A stretch of DNA of 64,000 nt from Arctopsyche grandis (Eukaryota > Arthropoda > Insecta > Trichoptera > Hydropsychidae). The notes below the pieces were generated by a model that saw only the letters and a program-made list of their open reading frames with translations, ran no database searches and had not been told where the DNA came from. Position numbers and translations under genes: made by a program. Below, one piece after another: positions 23,333 to 40,507 of the stretch (the first letter of the stretch is position 1; each line of letters starts with the position of its first letter). The stretch spans positions 35,261,691 to 35,325,690 of the forward strand of contig NC_135357.1 of assembly GCF_051622035.1 (NCBI RefSeq), in the 5' to 3' direction.

Positions 23333-23864
23333 CAGTGGCGGCTCGTGTATATTTTATTTTTATTTTATTTTATTTTATTTTTATTTTATTTTATTTTACG
23401 GTCAAGAAAAAATTGACCATTTTACATGTTGGAAATAGAGAAAGAAAAAGAAAAAAAATTAAAATGAAATATAAAAGAAAAATACACATACATTCATATA
23501 CTACAAAATAAATTACATTATATTAAAAAAATATTTAAATAAAATAGATTTCATGTTATATTTACTAACAATGAATAAATCGACCATGGATAATTCGTTT
23601 CCAACTCTGTGCAGTCTCAACATAGCTGAGTTCAATGAGTAATTAGGTATATGGGTATATGGGCTGCGGGGCTGCAGCCTCCTAGTATAGTACAAATGCA
23701 TGCTATTTTTGTCATCCATATGGGCTGCAGGGCTGCAGACCTCCCAGTATATTAAATATATATGCTATTTTTGTCTGTATTCGATCACAGGTATGGTCAA
23801 CGAGCTATTACATCCCGATTAATCTCTGTAGCCCCCCGCTATGAATTCTCACGAGCCGCCACTG
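23333..23864. mobile_element. hAT-type MITE (CAGTGGCGGCTCGTG ends)
   Basis: Perfect 15-bp inverted ends CAGTGGCGGCTCGTG (23333) and CACGAGCCGCCACTG (ending 23864). The ends are hAT-like, but flanking 8-mers (ACAAACTT and GTCATATT) no longer match. Inside are an ATTTT microsatellite (23350-23398) and a duplicated 60-bp unit containing GGGCTGCAG (23645-23780). Confidence 0.82.
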
Positions 23865-23873
23865 GTCATATTA

Positions 23874-24081
23874 GCATAGAACTAGAATGCATAGAATCGC
23901 TCTCAGCCTCCAAAAATGTTGCTACAAAAACTCTGCGCGGCAGAGTTTGTTCATTGTTTGCTAAACTTCGTCTCTCTCTCTCTCTTGTCTCTCTTCTGAC
24001 TTTCCGTCTCTCTCTTCGATGGCTCGCTTTTAAACGATAATTTTGTTAACAATGACCATTCTATGCATTCTACTTCTATGC
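23874..24081. mobile_element. Small inverted-repeat element
   Basis: GCATAGAACTAGAATGCATA at 23874 is mirrored by its complement ending 24081 (24-bp arms, one mismatch). The interior is a TCTC-rich tract. It sits directly next to the hAT MITE. Unclassified MITE-like unit. Confidence 0.7.
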
Positions 24082-24227
24082 ATATTAGCCATAGAAGTCG
24101 CACTATTTGCAATTCAGAATTTTTATAAATTTGTTTATGATATGGTCATGGTTGTTGTTTGTAGTGCTAAGGCATGCACGTGTCTATAACCTGAAATTGA
24201 CAGGTGCTTTGCATCGCCGGTATTGCA

Positions 24228-29074
<4,847 letters not shown>

Positions 29075-29708
29075 CCTGTAAATATAAATTGAATATTTTT
29101 ATATTAATTTTTCCTAACATAAAATGTGATTATACTGAATTGTTTGTATGCAAATTTTTATGTAATTATACGTTTTATTAAATGTAAGAATAATGCTTGC
29201 ATGTTTTATTTGTGTTGATTATTATACACATTAACCGTTTGCTCGCGGCCGTCTTCTATGGAAGCTTTGCGCGACAAGTCTGTAGTGCGGCTGTCTTCCA
29301 TAGAATTTATGAACTTTGCACAGGATTTTGAGCCTTATATGCGCCTATTTCAACTGTTTTAAGGTTCAAAATTGGTTGAATATATTACTGAGAGTTGAAT
29401 GGCATCTATTCAATTTGCTTAAAATTAATATATACCAGTGAAAATTAGTTTTTTGTGGAACCATAAAGACACCTCGTTTATGTGACGTCACGTCTGTTGA
29501 ACAATGGCGACGATACGTCTCAATTGTATGAAGAATGATTATTTGACAATTAAGCCAAAACTACGAGATATATTATATATTTTACTGTTTAAAATAATAC
29601 TTAATGTGTTAGTTAACATATCTGGTTACTTGAGTAAATATTAAAATCTGTATTTAAGGTCGAAAACTCGATTGCCAAATTCACGAAAAAGGTGCCGCCG
29701 CGTACAGG

Positions 29709-30393
29709 TAGGGTTGCCAGATGATAATTTGATAAAGCAGGGCAGATGGGTCTAAAAAGGAGGATTTTTTGTAAAAAAGGAGGACATTCAGAAATTAAAC
29801 GAATTTTTTATATTATTTTACTTTATTTTAATCATATTTAGCTGAGCTGCCAATTTTAGAAAGAAGTTCTTGGTTTTTTAACAAATAATTATAAAAATCT
29901 TCACATGTCATGTTTTTGAAGTTGTATTGAGTAAGAATTAAAGATTTAACTGACTGCACACTTAGTCTATTCCTCTCTTTGCTCCACTGAGTATTAATCA
30001 GTGAAAAAACTCTTTCCACATTTGCATTATGTGCTCTTATACAAAAATAAAACTCGCAGATCTTGAGCAGTTCTGAGAAACATTCAATGTTTTTAACACT
30101 TTTGAAGTAGATTGTCCACTGCTCGTGCAACTTCAAATCATAATATGCTTCATCTTCATCTGATTTTGATTTAAGAAATGAAATCAAGTTACAAAATTGA
30201 TCGTGTAGCTTAACATCGTCAATCTCTACACCTCTGATGCTAAAGAACTCAATGCATGAAACTAAATCATCATAAATAAGTCCCGCCCGATGTTTAGCAA
30301 AAAGGAGGACTTACAGTAGGTAAGGGAGGACGGGAGGACAAAACATGGAAAAGGAGGACATGTCCCCCTTTTGGATACCATCTGGCAACCCTA
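29709..30393 (-). mobile_element. Non-autonomous hAT nested in the MITE
   Basis: Perfect 15-bp inverted ends TAGGGTTGCCAGATG (29709) and CATCTGGCAACCCTA (ending 30393), flanked by the perfect 8-bp TSD CGTACAGG (29701-29708, 30394-30401). Both ends carry several AGGAGGAC motifs, candidates for transposase-binding sites. It keeps only a short C-terminal transposase frame. Confidence 0.95.
29828..30187 (-). pseudogene. hAT transposase C-terminal remnant
   Basis: A 119-codon frame with NANVERVFSLINTQW and RNRLSVQSVKSLILTQYN, the hAT family dimerisation region. No catalytic part remains, so it is a deletion derivative of a longer transposase. Confidence 0.88.
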
Positions 30394-30440
30394 CGTACAG
30401 GGCTTGTTCGCTATATTTATTCCTGCGGGCAAAGGGTTAA

Positions 30441-32101
30441 AACATTGAAAGTTATGTTTTGGGAATATGTTTACTTAACGTCCATATGACATTTTTAAAT
30501 GAAATAAAACAAGAATTTATTTTTCGATAACCTTTATTCACACGCTTTGAAACAAATATGGTCTACTCTTCTGACAAGTTTACCTTCGCTATTGATCTAT
30601 ACAGAATATGTTATGAAAATTAGTATTATTAGTATATTAAAGCATTCCAAATTGCACACGTTTTGATACAACGTACATAATATAATGATTAGTATACAAT
30701 CTCAAAGACCGAGCAGAGGTAATAAGATAATAGACGGCTGACGAATCGTTGCTAGGTACGTACGAGTAATAATATGGCATTCAAAAAACAACGTGCTCAC
30801 ACTCGTGAAAGTAACGCACAAACCAAAAGTAACAATTTATTTATAAACACGGATAATATCACAAATTCACTTTGACCCTTTGCATACCGGCATTTATACG
30901 CGACTATTTAGAGCAGATACAATGCACACCCTCGAAATCAAAAATGCCGGTATATGCATACATTTGACAGATAAAATTATCTAAATAAAACTATACGACA
31001 AAAATATATACATATTTAATAAATTATATATAATTTAATAATAATAATAATCGTCTGTCCGTACTATGGCGACCTTTCTACTTTTCTATTTATATTTAAT
31101 AATTAAAATCTAAGGATGGAATTGTATGAAGAATGAATAGATATTTATTTTTTGTAATACAAGTAATGCTAAAAATTCATATGTATTCAAATGAATCTGG
31201 AATAGTAATTTGTGATATTGTAACTTTTATTTATATAATCTACGTTAAATTGTTGGGAGTATTTTCGCTAAGCCTGTCTCTCCTGACTACATATATTTTT
31301 AATTCTCGTGGACGGGACGTATTTCTACAACCGACTACGTTTTAAACACTAGATACGTTTCTGGCATATTCATATTAATTTTTTGCAATAATAAATCTTG
31401 TATAGTGGAAGGATTACAACTGATTGCATCTCGTTGATCACCAGAACTAGGATCCTTCGACTTTGTATCATTATAAATAAAGATTACGGATTATTTTATC
31501 AAGAAATTTTATAGAATTACAATCTCGTTGAATGTAATAAAATAAGTGATTTAGTCTGATACATGTCCGAATGATCCTAATTCTTAATAATAACGCTTTT
31601 GATATTCCGTTTTAAATTCAAGGTGATATTGATAATTTTGTATGATAAAAAATTAAAATTTATTTTAAGTAGTTAGAAAAATAACTTTATAAATATGACA
31701 GACTTATGTTTTAATACTGAAAAATAATGCAAAAGTTGGCAATCGTCCTTAAAACTTACCGTTAATACTTAAAATATAAGGCTTTTCCTTATGTCGCACG
31801 TTCTCACCTAAATTTCCCCTCATTGCGTTAACAACATCACAAAATATAAATGGTCATTGTATTCAATCGCCAAATTTGCACCGACATATACAAGTGCGCA
31901 ATTTTATATTTTATATCGATCCAAAATTGACAGGACTGGATTTATACGTTACCGGTTACACTGCCTAAGTTTATATTTTATTTCAATATATGTATATGTA
32001 GTGTCCCAACACGAGAGCAAATTAGTTCCCATAGTGATTGTAAAATGAAACGTACATATGTATACAGAGATAACAATTTATGTACTCCTAGCTGTCTGGA
32101 A
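30441..32101 (-). other. Probable CEP104 3' UTR and intergenic spacer
   Basis: No gene is recognised. On the minus strand an AATAAA (plus-strand TTTATT at 30533-30538) lies about 1.56 kb past the CEP104 stop and could end its transcript, with a shorter UTR equally possible. A short imperfect inverted stretch with TGCCGGTATATGC is seen at 30880-30960. Confidence 0.45.
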
Positions 32102-35100
32102 TTATTTGCAAGACGGAGCTCTCGTATTCATCGTGCATGGAATATTCGAGCTGACGTCTGCCGAGAGATGATGCCGCCAACATTCTTCATCGGCTGGCAC
32201 GTTGACGTGACAAAGCGGGCACTTCCAATAGTTTTCAGTGGTTTCTGAAACAATTTCACATTTTTACTAATGTTCGAAAGACCGAGCTTCATTCGATTAA
32301 GATAAAATTAAATAATTTGAATCAAATATGGTTTAACATACCAACACAATCATCATCTGCTAAATGCCGCTGATAGTTTTCAATTTCAATCGCCTCGGTG
32401 CATCGAGGACATTGCCGATAGCCATTGCTGTGTGGACAATCCTCTGGAAGTTCATTTAAATAGTAAATTATAAACTCCAGACACTTTTGTAGGAATCTAG
32501 CACAACTTGTGCTATTACGAAACAAAAACAGTAATCACATCATCGATCCTGTACAAACATGCATAACTCAAGGGCAACGACCCCTTCGACCATTCCAGAA
32601 GAAAGAGTCCATCGCTCGCTCGTAACCGAACGAAACCCAACAGTGATGTTATCAGGCAACCGCGACACATGTCCTGAAAAGTCGTAAACACGTGGTAGTC
32701 ATTAACGCGTGGCATACGCCCGCATTCTCAAACGAACGACGTCCTGACGCTGACCCCATAAACTACACGTGTACCGAGCACGCGCCTCGAAAATAGGTCA
32801 ACTCGTGTCTCTAACACACGAAAGCATCTGAAAGAAACGAAGACAAAGCATCTGCGCGGGGCACGCTCCAACCCAGAACGTATATAAAGCGACGCAGCAG
32901 CTCCCAACACCAGAGTGAACCTCTGGAGTTCAAGCAGATCACTTCTCCGAAGCCCAATCTCTTCGTACATACTATAACCATTGTAACGATTGAACAAAAA
33001 TAAACGATCCTCTTACAAACACAAACGGTGTTTTCTTAGACCAGGACACGGTCAACACACCTGTCCCGCGTACTAAACTTTCAATACTTATTTTACTGTA
33101 ATGTTATTAAAAACACACCTGTCAAATGCTGGCTGAGCACTCTCACTTCCAAAGGTGCTCGGCAAGCAATACAACGGCACAATAACGGACACGTCCTCCA
33201 ATAATGAATATCGAGAGCACCTTCAGTGATGCTCATAAGACAAAACGGACATTCAGTGTTATCATCGTTAGTTTGGCCCCTGTGAATGAAAAATCCCAAC
33301 ATTATATTACAAATCCCGTGCTTCTATTATACAATTTTTATATTAAAAGTCAACTACTTGTCGCCGACTTCCGGCGTACTAGTGCCACTGTCGAAGTTTT
33401 CCTTGACGTTACTGTGTATACTCTTCGAATCATCACCACTCGCTTTACTATAGTCGTATATGTCGATTTGGCTATCGTCGAAACTGTCGTAGTTACTATC
33501 GTCGAAACAAGTCGGCACGTTTGATCCTGACTTACTTCTGAAGATTGAGTTCTTAGCATTCTTATTACGCTTTAGAGTACCACCTGGACTATCCACGCCG
33601 TTCGTTACATAGTTATTGGCATCACTTATTGTATCCGACGTGGTCTTTTTGGAATCTCCGATCGGTTGTTTCATTTCGTTCTCAATCGTACTCACATTCT
33701 CACCATCGCTATAGCTAGTCTTGTTGTCGAACACAATATTAGAATGCAAATTCCTGGCTACGATGCTGCTCTTTTGAGAATAGGACGTGTTCATATTGAT
33801 AGCCGTCAGACTTCCCGTCATATTTGAAGATTTGCTACTCTTTATTTCGTTATTTTGATACTTATTATCTTCATACTGTGGACAAAAGTTGCCATTATGT
33901 ATACTGTTCTGCCAATTCTTCTCTAGTACGTAGTTGCGAGGACTTTGAGCTGATTTGTTTATCTTAGGCTGATGCTTCGGGCTGACTGCACTGTCCAGCC
34001 TCAACTTATTATACCCAGGAAACTCAACATCACTTTTAACACCATTGAATCCAACATTGCTCGTTATCTTCTTTGAAGTTTGCTTTTTGATACTACTTTT
34101 CGGCTGATACATGGAAGCCGTCATGGAGTGGCTCATCGCTGTTTGAGATGTCGTCATCGATTCCATCATTAATGAATTGTCCTGGCTCATATCTAGCCGT
34201 CGGCTTGGCTGAACATCCTCACATTGGCTGATACCCAAAGATTCCTCGTGACGCTGTAATTTATGTATGAACATAAGTAATATACACACGTATGTATATG
34301 ATGATATAATTTGTAAAGGCGTTGTATTATCACTTACCCGCTTATCGATACGATCGAAACCTTCGAACAAATGTCTATAGAGAAGATTTCTTCTAGTGAC
34401 AGGATCGTCTGGAGGTAATTGACCACGCACTAGTCTAGGTGCTCGTTCATAAGCTGCTAGTAATAGACGTTCAGCTGCTCGTCGAACTCCACCTTGTCCA
34501 TGTGTTATTCCCCCGGCACCTAATTCTGCCACAGCTCGCACTTTCAAACCACTGAAATATGATTAATAATGTGTAAGTACCTATATTAAGAAAGACTCAC
34601 ATACATAGTTTTAGTAACAAATAAATGATTTTGGAGTTTCATGCCACTTCAAAACCGTGAAGAATTTGTAGGAATACAATACAGCTTGTATGAGATTTCA
34701 GCAAAGCCAAAGCAATCATATATTCGCTCCAGATTAACAAACCTTGAGTTCAAGGGAACAACCGAAATAGCATAAATCCTATTACCCCATAAAATACAAG
34801 GCACGCGACCACACAAAGGATACCCTTGAGCCTGGAAGAATCTTCGAGAACGAGATGACATCACCTCACCCATATCCAGACCACCGATAAAGGCGATTCG
34901 ACTCGCTCCAGATGAATACCCATTAAGCAACCTTGTGGCACATCCACACAAAGGAAACCCTCGAACCCGGAGGAATCCCCGAGAACAAGATGACATCGCC
35001 GTGCCCATATATAAACCAGTACAGCAGCCACAGACGGCAGTTCAGTCAGGCTTTCCCCTGAAGAAGGCAACTAGCCCACTTCCCCGTGAATTTTCTGTAC

Positions 35101-38100
35101 CGACAATAAACTTGTATACTGAAGAAAATAAATTTCCTCTGTTATCTACGAGTTTCCATAAGCCGGGTTACGGTCATGCAATAGAATAATAGATAAAACC
35201 CCAGACTATTTAACTACAACTAACTTGAGTAACAAGTTAGTTGTAATTAAATAGAAATACCATATTGAATATCACAACCTAGAAAAAAAAATCAATATAT
35301 TTTTGATTCCAATTTAAGCAAATAATTACTATGAACAAATACTAAACAAACCTATTTTTATCAATTCCATGATTCAATAATAGTTGTTCTACCATCAACA
35401 GTCTAGATAGTGCAAGTCTTGGAGCAGTACCAGCTGTGAGCGGTCTTACTAAATAAGACGGAATAATATTCAAACTCCTGAAAGTAACAATTTAGTATGA
35501 AAATGAATTCAAATACATCATTTATATGTTAAACTAATCATTACCTGACTGGTGGACAGTCGGCCATAGTAAGCAGTGTGTGCATAGCCAACGAATGTAC
35601 GCGAGGAGCCGGATCTCCGGCTCTAGTCAACAATTCTGGAACCAATCTTTCTACACTACGTCCAACTTCAGCAGTGTTCACTCTGAAATTTCCAAGTGTT
35701 TCTTAGCATTGACTTAAATATTTTTTGTATCGTCGTGATATTTTATACTAATAATGTTTATTTCATATTACATACCTTCCGCTTATGAATTCAGTGAAAA
35801 ACACTCTTGTTACCTCAGCAGCCAAACTGAACACTGAAAATACTGGATCACGAAGAGTTCTATGTAAAAGTAACGCTACAGCTCTTGCGGCTTTGTTTGG
35901 AGACATGGCTGCAGGACCTCCGACACCACCAGGTGGTTTTGTGTCAAACGACCGTAGAGCAGTCTTAAATATAAACATATATTTTATTTAAACAAAATTA
36001 GGTATAAGGTACATATAAGCAAACTTAAATGAATTATTTGACATACTTTCAGATTTAATAAACCTTCTTCTTTCTCAGAAAAGTGCTTTGAATATATTTT
36101 TTCCACCTGTAATTTTTACATAAAATTTTGAATGAATTTAATTTGATTTTCCATATTATTATAATATTAAGTACAAATTGATACCAGTTCATCTCCAAAT
36201 ATAAGAATTGGGAGTGCAGCTTGTTTTCTCTCTCGTTCGGGCATTTTAGATTTACCCCGTTGTTGTTCAGGCTGTTCCATCTGATAGCTTCTCAAAAACT
36301 CGTTCGTATGAGAGCTATAAATATTGATAAGCAAATTAATTGATAGGAATCATGATCTTTTGGTTTGTAGAAAAAATCCACACTTACAGGTATATTTTAA
36401 AAAGTTTATAAATTATATAATACACCCAAATATACTAACTTGAAAAAGCTGCATGCCTTATATAATATTCCGTTTGTTACAGACTTTTAATAACAAACTA
36501 ACCAGTAGATTCTATGACAGAATCACTAATAACCATACTAACACACTTGTGAAGAGTCTCGGTGATTACAACAAAATGTCTATACCCTTCAGGTATAAAC
36601 ACAGATTACCTAAACACAATCAGCTTTAGGTCATCGACTTTAGAGAGTCTTTAATTAATATTATGTATTATGAGCATTTATAAGAATTGTAAATAGGTTT
36701 TTGAACTCTTTTTCCTATTACGCTGTACATATTAACATTAGAATAATATAATACTATGATTACTAACAAAATTAAATTAAAATTGTAAAATAGAAAATGA
36801 TCAATAGATCAGTAGCTATTAAAATAGATATAAGATGTAGTGTGAACATAATTTAGTAATAATAAAAAGCATTTAAAAATCAAAATCAAATAAATGATAT
36901 ATGTTCATATGTAGTTGATTTTCAAATAATCATGACTAACTGTCTCAATGTGGGAACGAGTCGTTCTTCATAAGCTTCATAGCTGGAGCGATGATGAGCT
37001 GGTGGTGGAGGACCAGCACTCCGATTCCTTCTTTTAACCACGGTGGTATTGACGACTTGAGCTGGTGTATTTGGAGTTACACAAGGCGTCTTATGTTGGA
37101 TGCTCGACCGAGAGGAAGCAGCTGGAGAGCTTTGACCTTAAAATAACCCCACAATAATCACTTATATTCTGTATTTGGCGAATATTTAATCGATATCTGG
37201 CGCTTCAATGATGAGTTTGTGAGCATTTAAAATGCCAGTGGGCTTTGATAAGCGCCAAATATCGGTTATGAAATCGCCAACTTATATAAACTAGTTTTTA
37301 TACTGTAAAAATATATCTTTACCATTGCGACAAGCATCAGAATTGTAGTGTAAATTAGTAGGACTGACACTATTAGCAGGACTGTTGAAGTAGCTGCCGT
37401 CGCAGGCTCCAGACACGAGCCGAGGAGTGACCGGATCAATTTTCGTCCTGTTTCCGTTGTAGCTTTCATTCTGATTTGCGCTTTTCTTCGGTGTGTACTC
37501 TACTTCATCTGGGATCTGATCTTCGAAACAAATTTTACCACTCTTCTCTGCTGGGTCCAGAGCTCGATGATGTTTCAAATTTTCATCTAAATTGTTCGCA
37601 CTGGCCAATGGATGATAATTGTGATTCTCTGGATTCGTTTCCACGTAAGAATGAGAAGGAGACATTATACGATCCCTACCATTGTACATTTCAACATTAC
37701 TTTTATTCGTGTGATCGTACAGATCTTTACCTTCTAAATGTTCCGGAGCGTAATATATGGTATTGTCATCGATGACTATTCCATTGGTTTGCGATTTTAT
37801 TGGCATGTTGTGGTTCGGTGTGGCATGATCGGCTGATTTCGTCTGTTGTTCATTGTTTTGGGCGTTGAAATTGCTCGATGTGCTTTTGGACGTGATTGAT
37901 TGCATAACTGTCGGCGGAGACGGAGAGTCGAAGCTCAGGTGTGATGTAATGTGAACCAGAGAGTCGACTGAAAAAGGCTTCTCATCCGCAGAGTATGCAT
38001 CGTTTCTCGGATCAATCTATAATATATGTTCAATATAAATTTATGTGGAATTGCATGAATTAATATGTACAAGTTTGTATTAGTTTACTCCGTTAGTTTC

Positions 38101-40500
38101 GAGCAAAACATCCAAATTAACGGCACCAGCTAAGTGTGTGCGTGCTATAGCTATTGCATCTCGTCTTCTGGTGGCTCTCTCGTACTGCTCAGCGGCTGCT
38201 GCAACTCGTTTCTGAAGCTGCCATCCTCCGATGACACGTCCTCCGGCTCCCAATACGTCACAGGCTACTTTCAATTTGCGGGCATATTCGAAACGTTCGT
38301 CTAAAATTATTAATGATTTTTAGATTTTGTGATTCAATACTCAAGTTAAGTCAGGTTATTTTTTTTACAAAAACCATTTTATGTGTAAGTAAAGACAAAA
38401 TTTGTAAATAGATACTAGCTGAAATCTCGGCGTTGCTCAAGGGGATGAAAATTTTAAAATAAGTGAAAAATGGAACTGTTTTAAAAAACACTTGTTATTA
38501 AAATATATAAGCCCACTTTAGAGGTCAATGAAGTCAACCAATAAAGCCCTCTACATGAGGCCACCCCCCCCCCCCCCCGACGAATACAGTCTGAGAGACC
38601 CTTTCGTCGGAGAACGAGACGGTTTTCCGGCAATATAGAACTAGAACAACCGCACATCACTGTTCTATTAAAAAAATCCGCAATTTACCTACCAGTACAA
38701 ACATGCATAAGAATTAAATAAAAAATTTAAAGAAAAAATATAATAAACTAATATTTAAGTCAAATAATAGCATATAACTTAACTTAACTATATATATAAA
38801 CGATATTGTTAAGGTAATTAAGAATTGTAAAATACATCTATTTGCAGATGATACATTGATATATGTATATATAATTGGAAAGAATGTTGATGTAATGTCT
38901 GAGATTTTAAATATAGAATTAAATTATGTGAATGACTGGTTGTGTGAAAATAAATTAAAGCTGAATGTGAATAAAACAAAAATGATGTGGTAGAATGGTA
39001 AAAATAAAAATATATTGAATGAAATTAGAATTGATGATGATTTAATTGAAAATATAAAATACTTAGGATTATACATAGACTCGGGACTAAATTTTAAGAT
39101 GCACGCTGACTATATAATAAAAAAAATGGCTAGAAAAGTTGGTATATTATGTAGATTAAGAAATATTTTAAGTAAAAAAAGTAAAATTTTAGTGTTTAAT
39201 TCAATTGTCTTGGCACATGTGGTTTATTGTGCCACTGTGTTTAATTTGTTTAGTGGCCAAGATTTAGAAAAAATGCAAAAAATACAGAATAAAGCTACAT
39301 ATGAGAGGTATTTTGAATGTGAGTAGATTTAAGAGTATTAGAAGTATGTTAAATGAATTAGGATGGATGAGTATTAGAATTAGTCTAAATATTAGTACAT
39401 TGTCTTTTGTATATAAGTTAGATCATAAGTTATTGCCCAAGTAATTTGATGATTATATAATAAGGAATAGAGATAAAGTTTTTATACTAGAAATAAAGAC
39501 AAACTAGTTGTAAGTAGAGTAAGAAAAAATAAGACAGCTGGGGGTGTTTTTCACAGGGGTGTGCTCATGCATAATGCCCTCCCTGAGTGCATCAGGTCTG
39601 CTAAGACCGTAGATGTATTCTTTCGAGGTGCGAAGAGACACCTCTGTGAGGGACAGTACATATAAGTTGATTATAATTTTTTTAAATTAGCTTGATAGCT
39701 AAGATAATATATAAATAAATAAAATAAAATAAAACTACAGACTGATTCTCAATAATGAACAATACCTATAATGGCCGATTGCTTTTTGGTCTCCAGTTGT
39801 CGTATAATATCGGCGATCCCATTATCAACATACATAATGAACGCTAAATCATCATAAGGTGAATAGACATCATTGTCGTTATTGTCATGTTTCTTGCCAG
39901 TATTGTCATTTTTGATAGAATTTTCTTCCGAGTCCAAGTATACACCGAAAACATTAACTCCCATAAGTGCAACCTGAAAATACACTTGATAGTAGTTCAC
40001 GATTTTATAAAATACATTAATAAGCAATACAAACGCTACCTGATTAAACTTATTCTTTTCATTGTCGTGTGGGTCAGAGAGCCGAAGTCGTAAGTAAGCA
40101 GCAGGTCGTGATGGAACCGAAGCTGTACGCAATTCCCTAGCTGGTCCACCACCTTCAGCCAATCCAACCCAACCTACAGCCTCATATTGAGGACTGCTCG
40201 GAGTTCTTGCAACTCCTTCTCCTCCGGTAGAATCATGGACTAATAATTCAATTTTCTTTGCTGAAATTTTCATACACACATGTAATATATATTTTATATT
40301 TGTACAATTACATTTAATTTAATATATCCACTAACGTATTAAATAGTGATGAGCGAGGAGTTGAACTCGAGTAATGCTGACTCTTGATTCCAATTGGAGG
40401 ACCAGGTCATGAGGTGCGTGGGCACCTGGTGCCGATCTCCAGCCGCGGCTTGCTGGACCTGCCCATCCTAATTCGCTGGCTGGATGCTCTGCTACCTCAC
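32102..40500 (-). CDS. CEP104: Centrosomal protein 104 (first exon not found)
   Basis: Ciliary-tip and distal-centriole protein that binds tubulin and CP110/EB1 in other animals. Sixteen exons in phase: 40336-40500, 40040-40260, 39766-39973, 38089-38300, 37323-38016, 36941-37136, 36185-36314, 36047-36106, 35776-35963, 35545-35682, 35352-35477, 34338-34551, 33358-34253, 33119-33279, 32342-32443, 32102-32244, about 1284 codons (vertebrate about 925 aa). Order of domains: N-terminal jelly roll (GWRSAPGAHAPHDLVLQLES, VQLLAHHYLI), coiled/linker region (SPYDDLAFIMY, ERFEYARKLK), a long low-complexity insert, the TOG array (SLNIIPSYLVRPL, DDPVTRRNLLYRHLFEGF), and C-terminal zinc fingers (ECPFCLMSITEGALDIHYW, RQCPRCTEAI, WKCPLCHVNVPADEECWRHH). 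The first resolved exon starts with a weak acceptor at 40501; a short upstream exon with the true start is expected, though an in-frame ATG at 40507 exists. Two Ser/Asn-rich inserts explain the extra length. Confidence 0.93.
32545..33060 (+). mobile_element. Solo-LTR-like insert in a CEP104 intron
   Basis: A GC-richer block with a TATA box (GTATATAAAGCGACGC) at about 32880 and AATAAA at about 32997, ending near GGTCAACACA. The spacing of TATA to poly(A) signal (about 115 bp) is LTR-like. Edges and TSD could not be fixed. Confidence 0.45.
34667..35190 (+). mobile_element. Second LTR-like insert in a CEP104 intron
   Basis: TATA box CATATATAAACCAGTAC at about 35007 and CAATAAACTTG at about 35103, again about 100 bp apart. 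Upstream are two tandem copies (about 34790-34880 and 34925-35015) of a segment with CCACACAAAGG and GAGAACnAGATGACATC, like a duplicated U3 enhancer. Termini not determined; class unknown. Confidence 0.45.
36431..36890 (+). mobile_element. LINE fragment (Jockey-like ORF2 C-terminus)
   Basis: The translation contains IPFVTDF, then RFYDRITNNHTNTLVKSLGDYN and HRLPKHNQL ending in a stop, the usual end of a Jockey-group ORF2. A 3' UTR matching 22965-23150 follows. It lies in a CEP104 intron on the opposite strand. Confidence 0.75.
38530..38640. repeat. Dispersed repeat, poly-C copy 2
   Basis: CATGAGGCCAC plus a long C run and GGAGAACGAGACGG, the same arrangement as at 1-110. In a CEP104 intron directly upstream of a LINE fragment. 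Confidence 0.7.
38775..39734 (+). mobile_element. LINE fragment, second copy of the RT family
   Basis: Encodes LFADDTLIYV, NKLKLNVNKTKMMW, then after a stop YLGLYIDSGLNF and VVYCATVFNLFSGQDLEKMQ, the RT palm and thumb of a non-LTR element. It ends GGGACAGTACATATAAGTTG plus an ATAAATAAAAT tail, as the inverted copy at 20697-21582 does. Stops and shifts make it dead. In CEP104 intron 3, opposite strand. Confidence 0.88.
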
Positions 40501-40507
40501 CTTTCAT

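Larger units (their letters stand above)
29231..30440 (+). mobile_element. TTAA-flanked MITE, copy 3, split by a hAT element
   Basis: TTAA at 29231-29234 and 30437-30440. The 29231-29708 and 30394-30440 parts together equal the other MITE copies. The break holds a complete hAT insertion (29709-30393). Located between NSUN2 and CEP104. Confidence 0.9.

Noticed and set aside
39015-39326. 103-codon reverse-transcriptase frame as a host gene
   Set aside because: It is part of a truncated LINE with stops on both sides and a second copy at 20697-21582.
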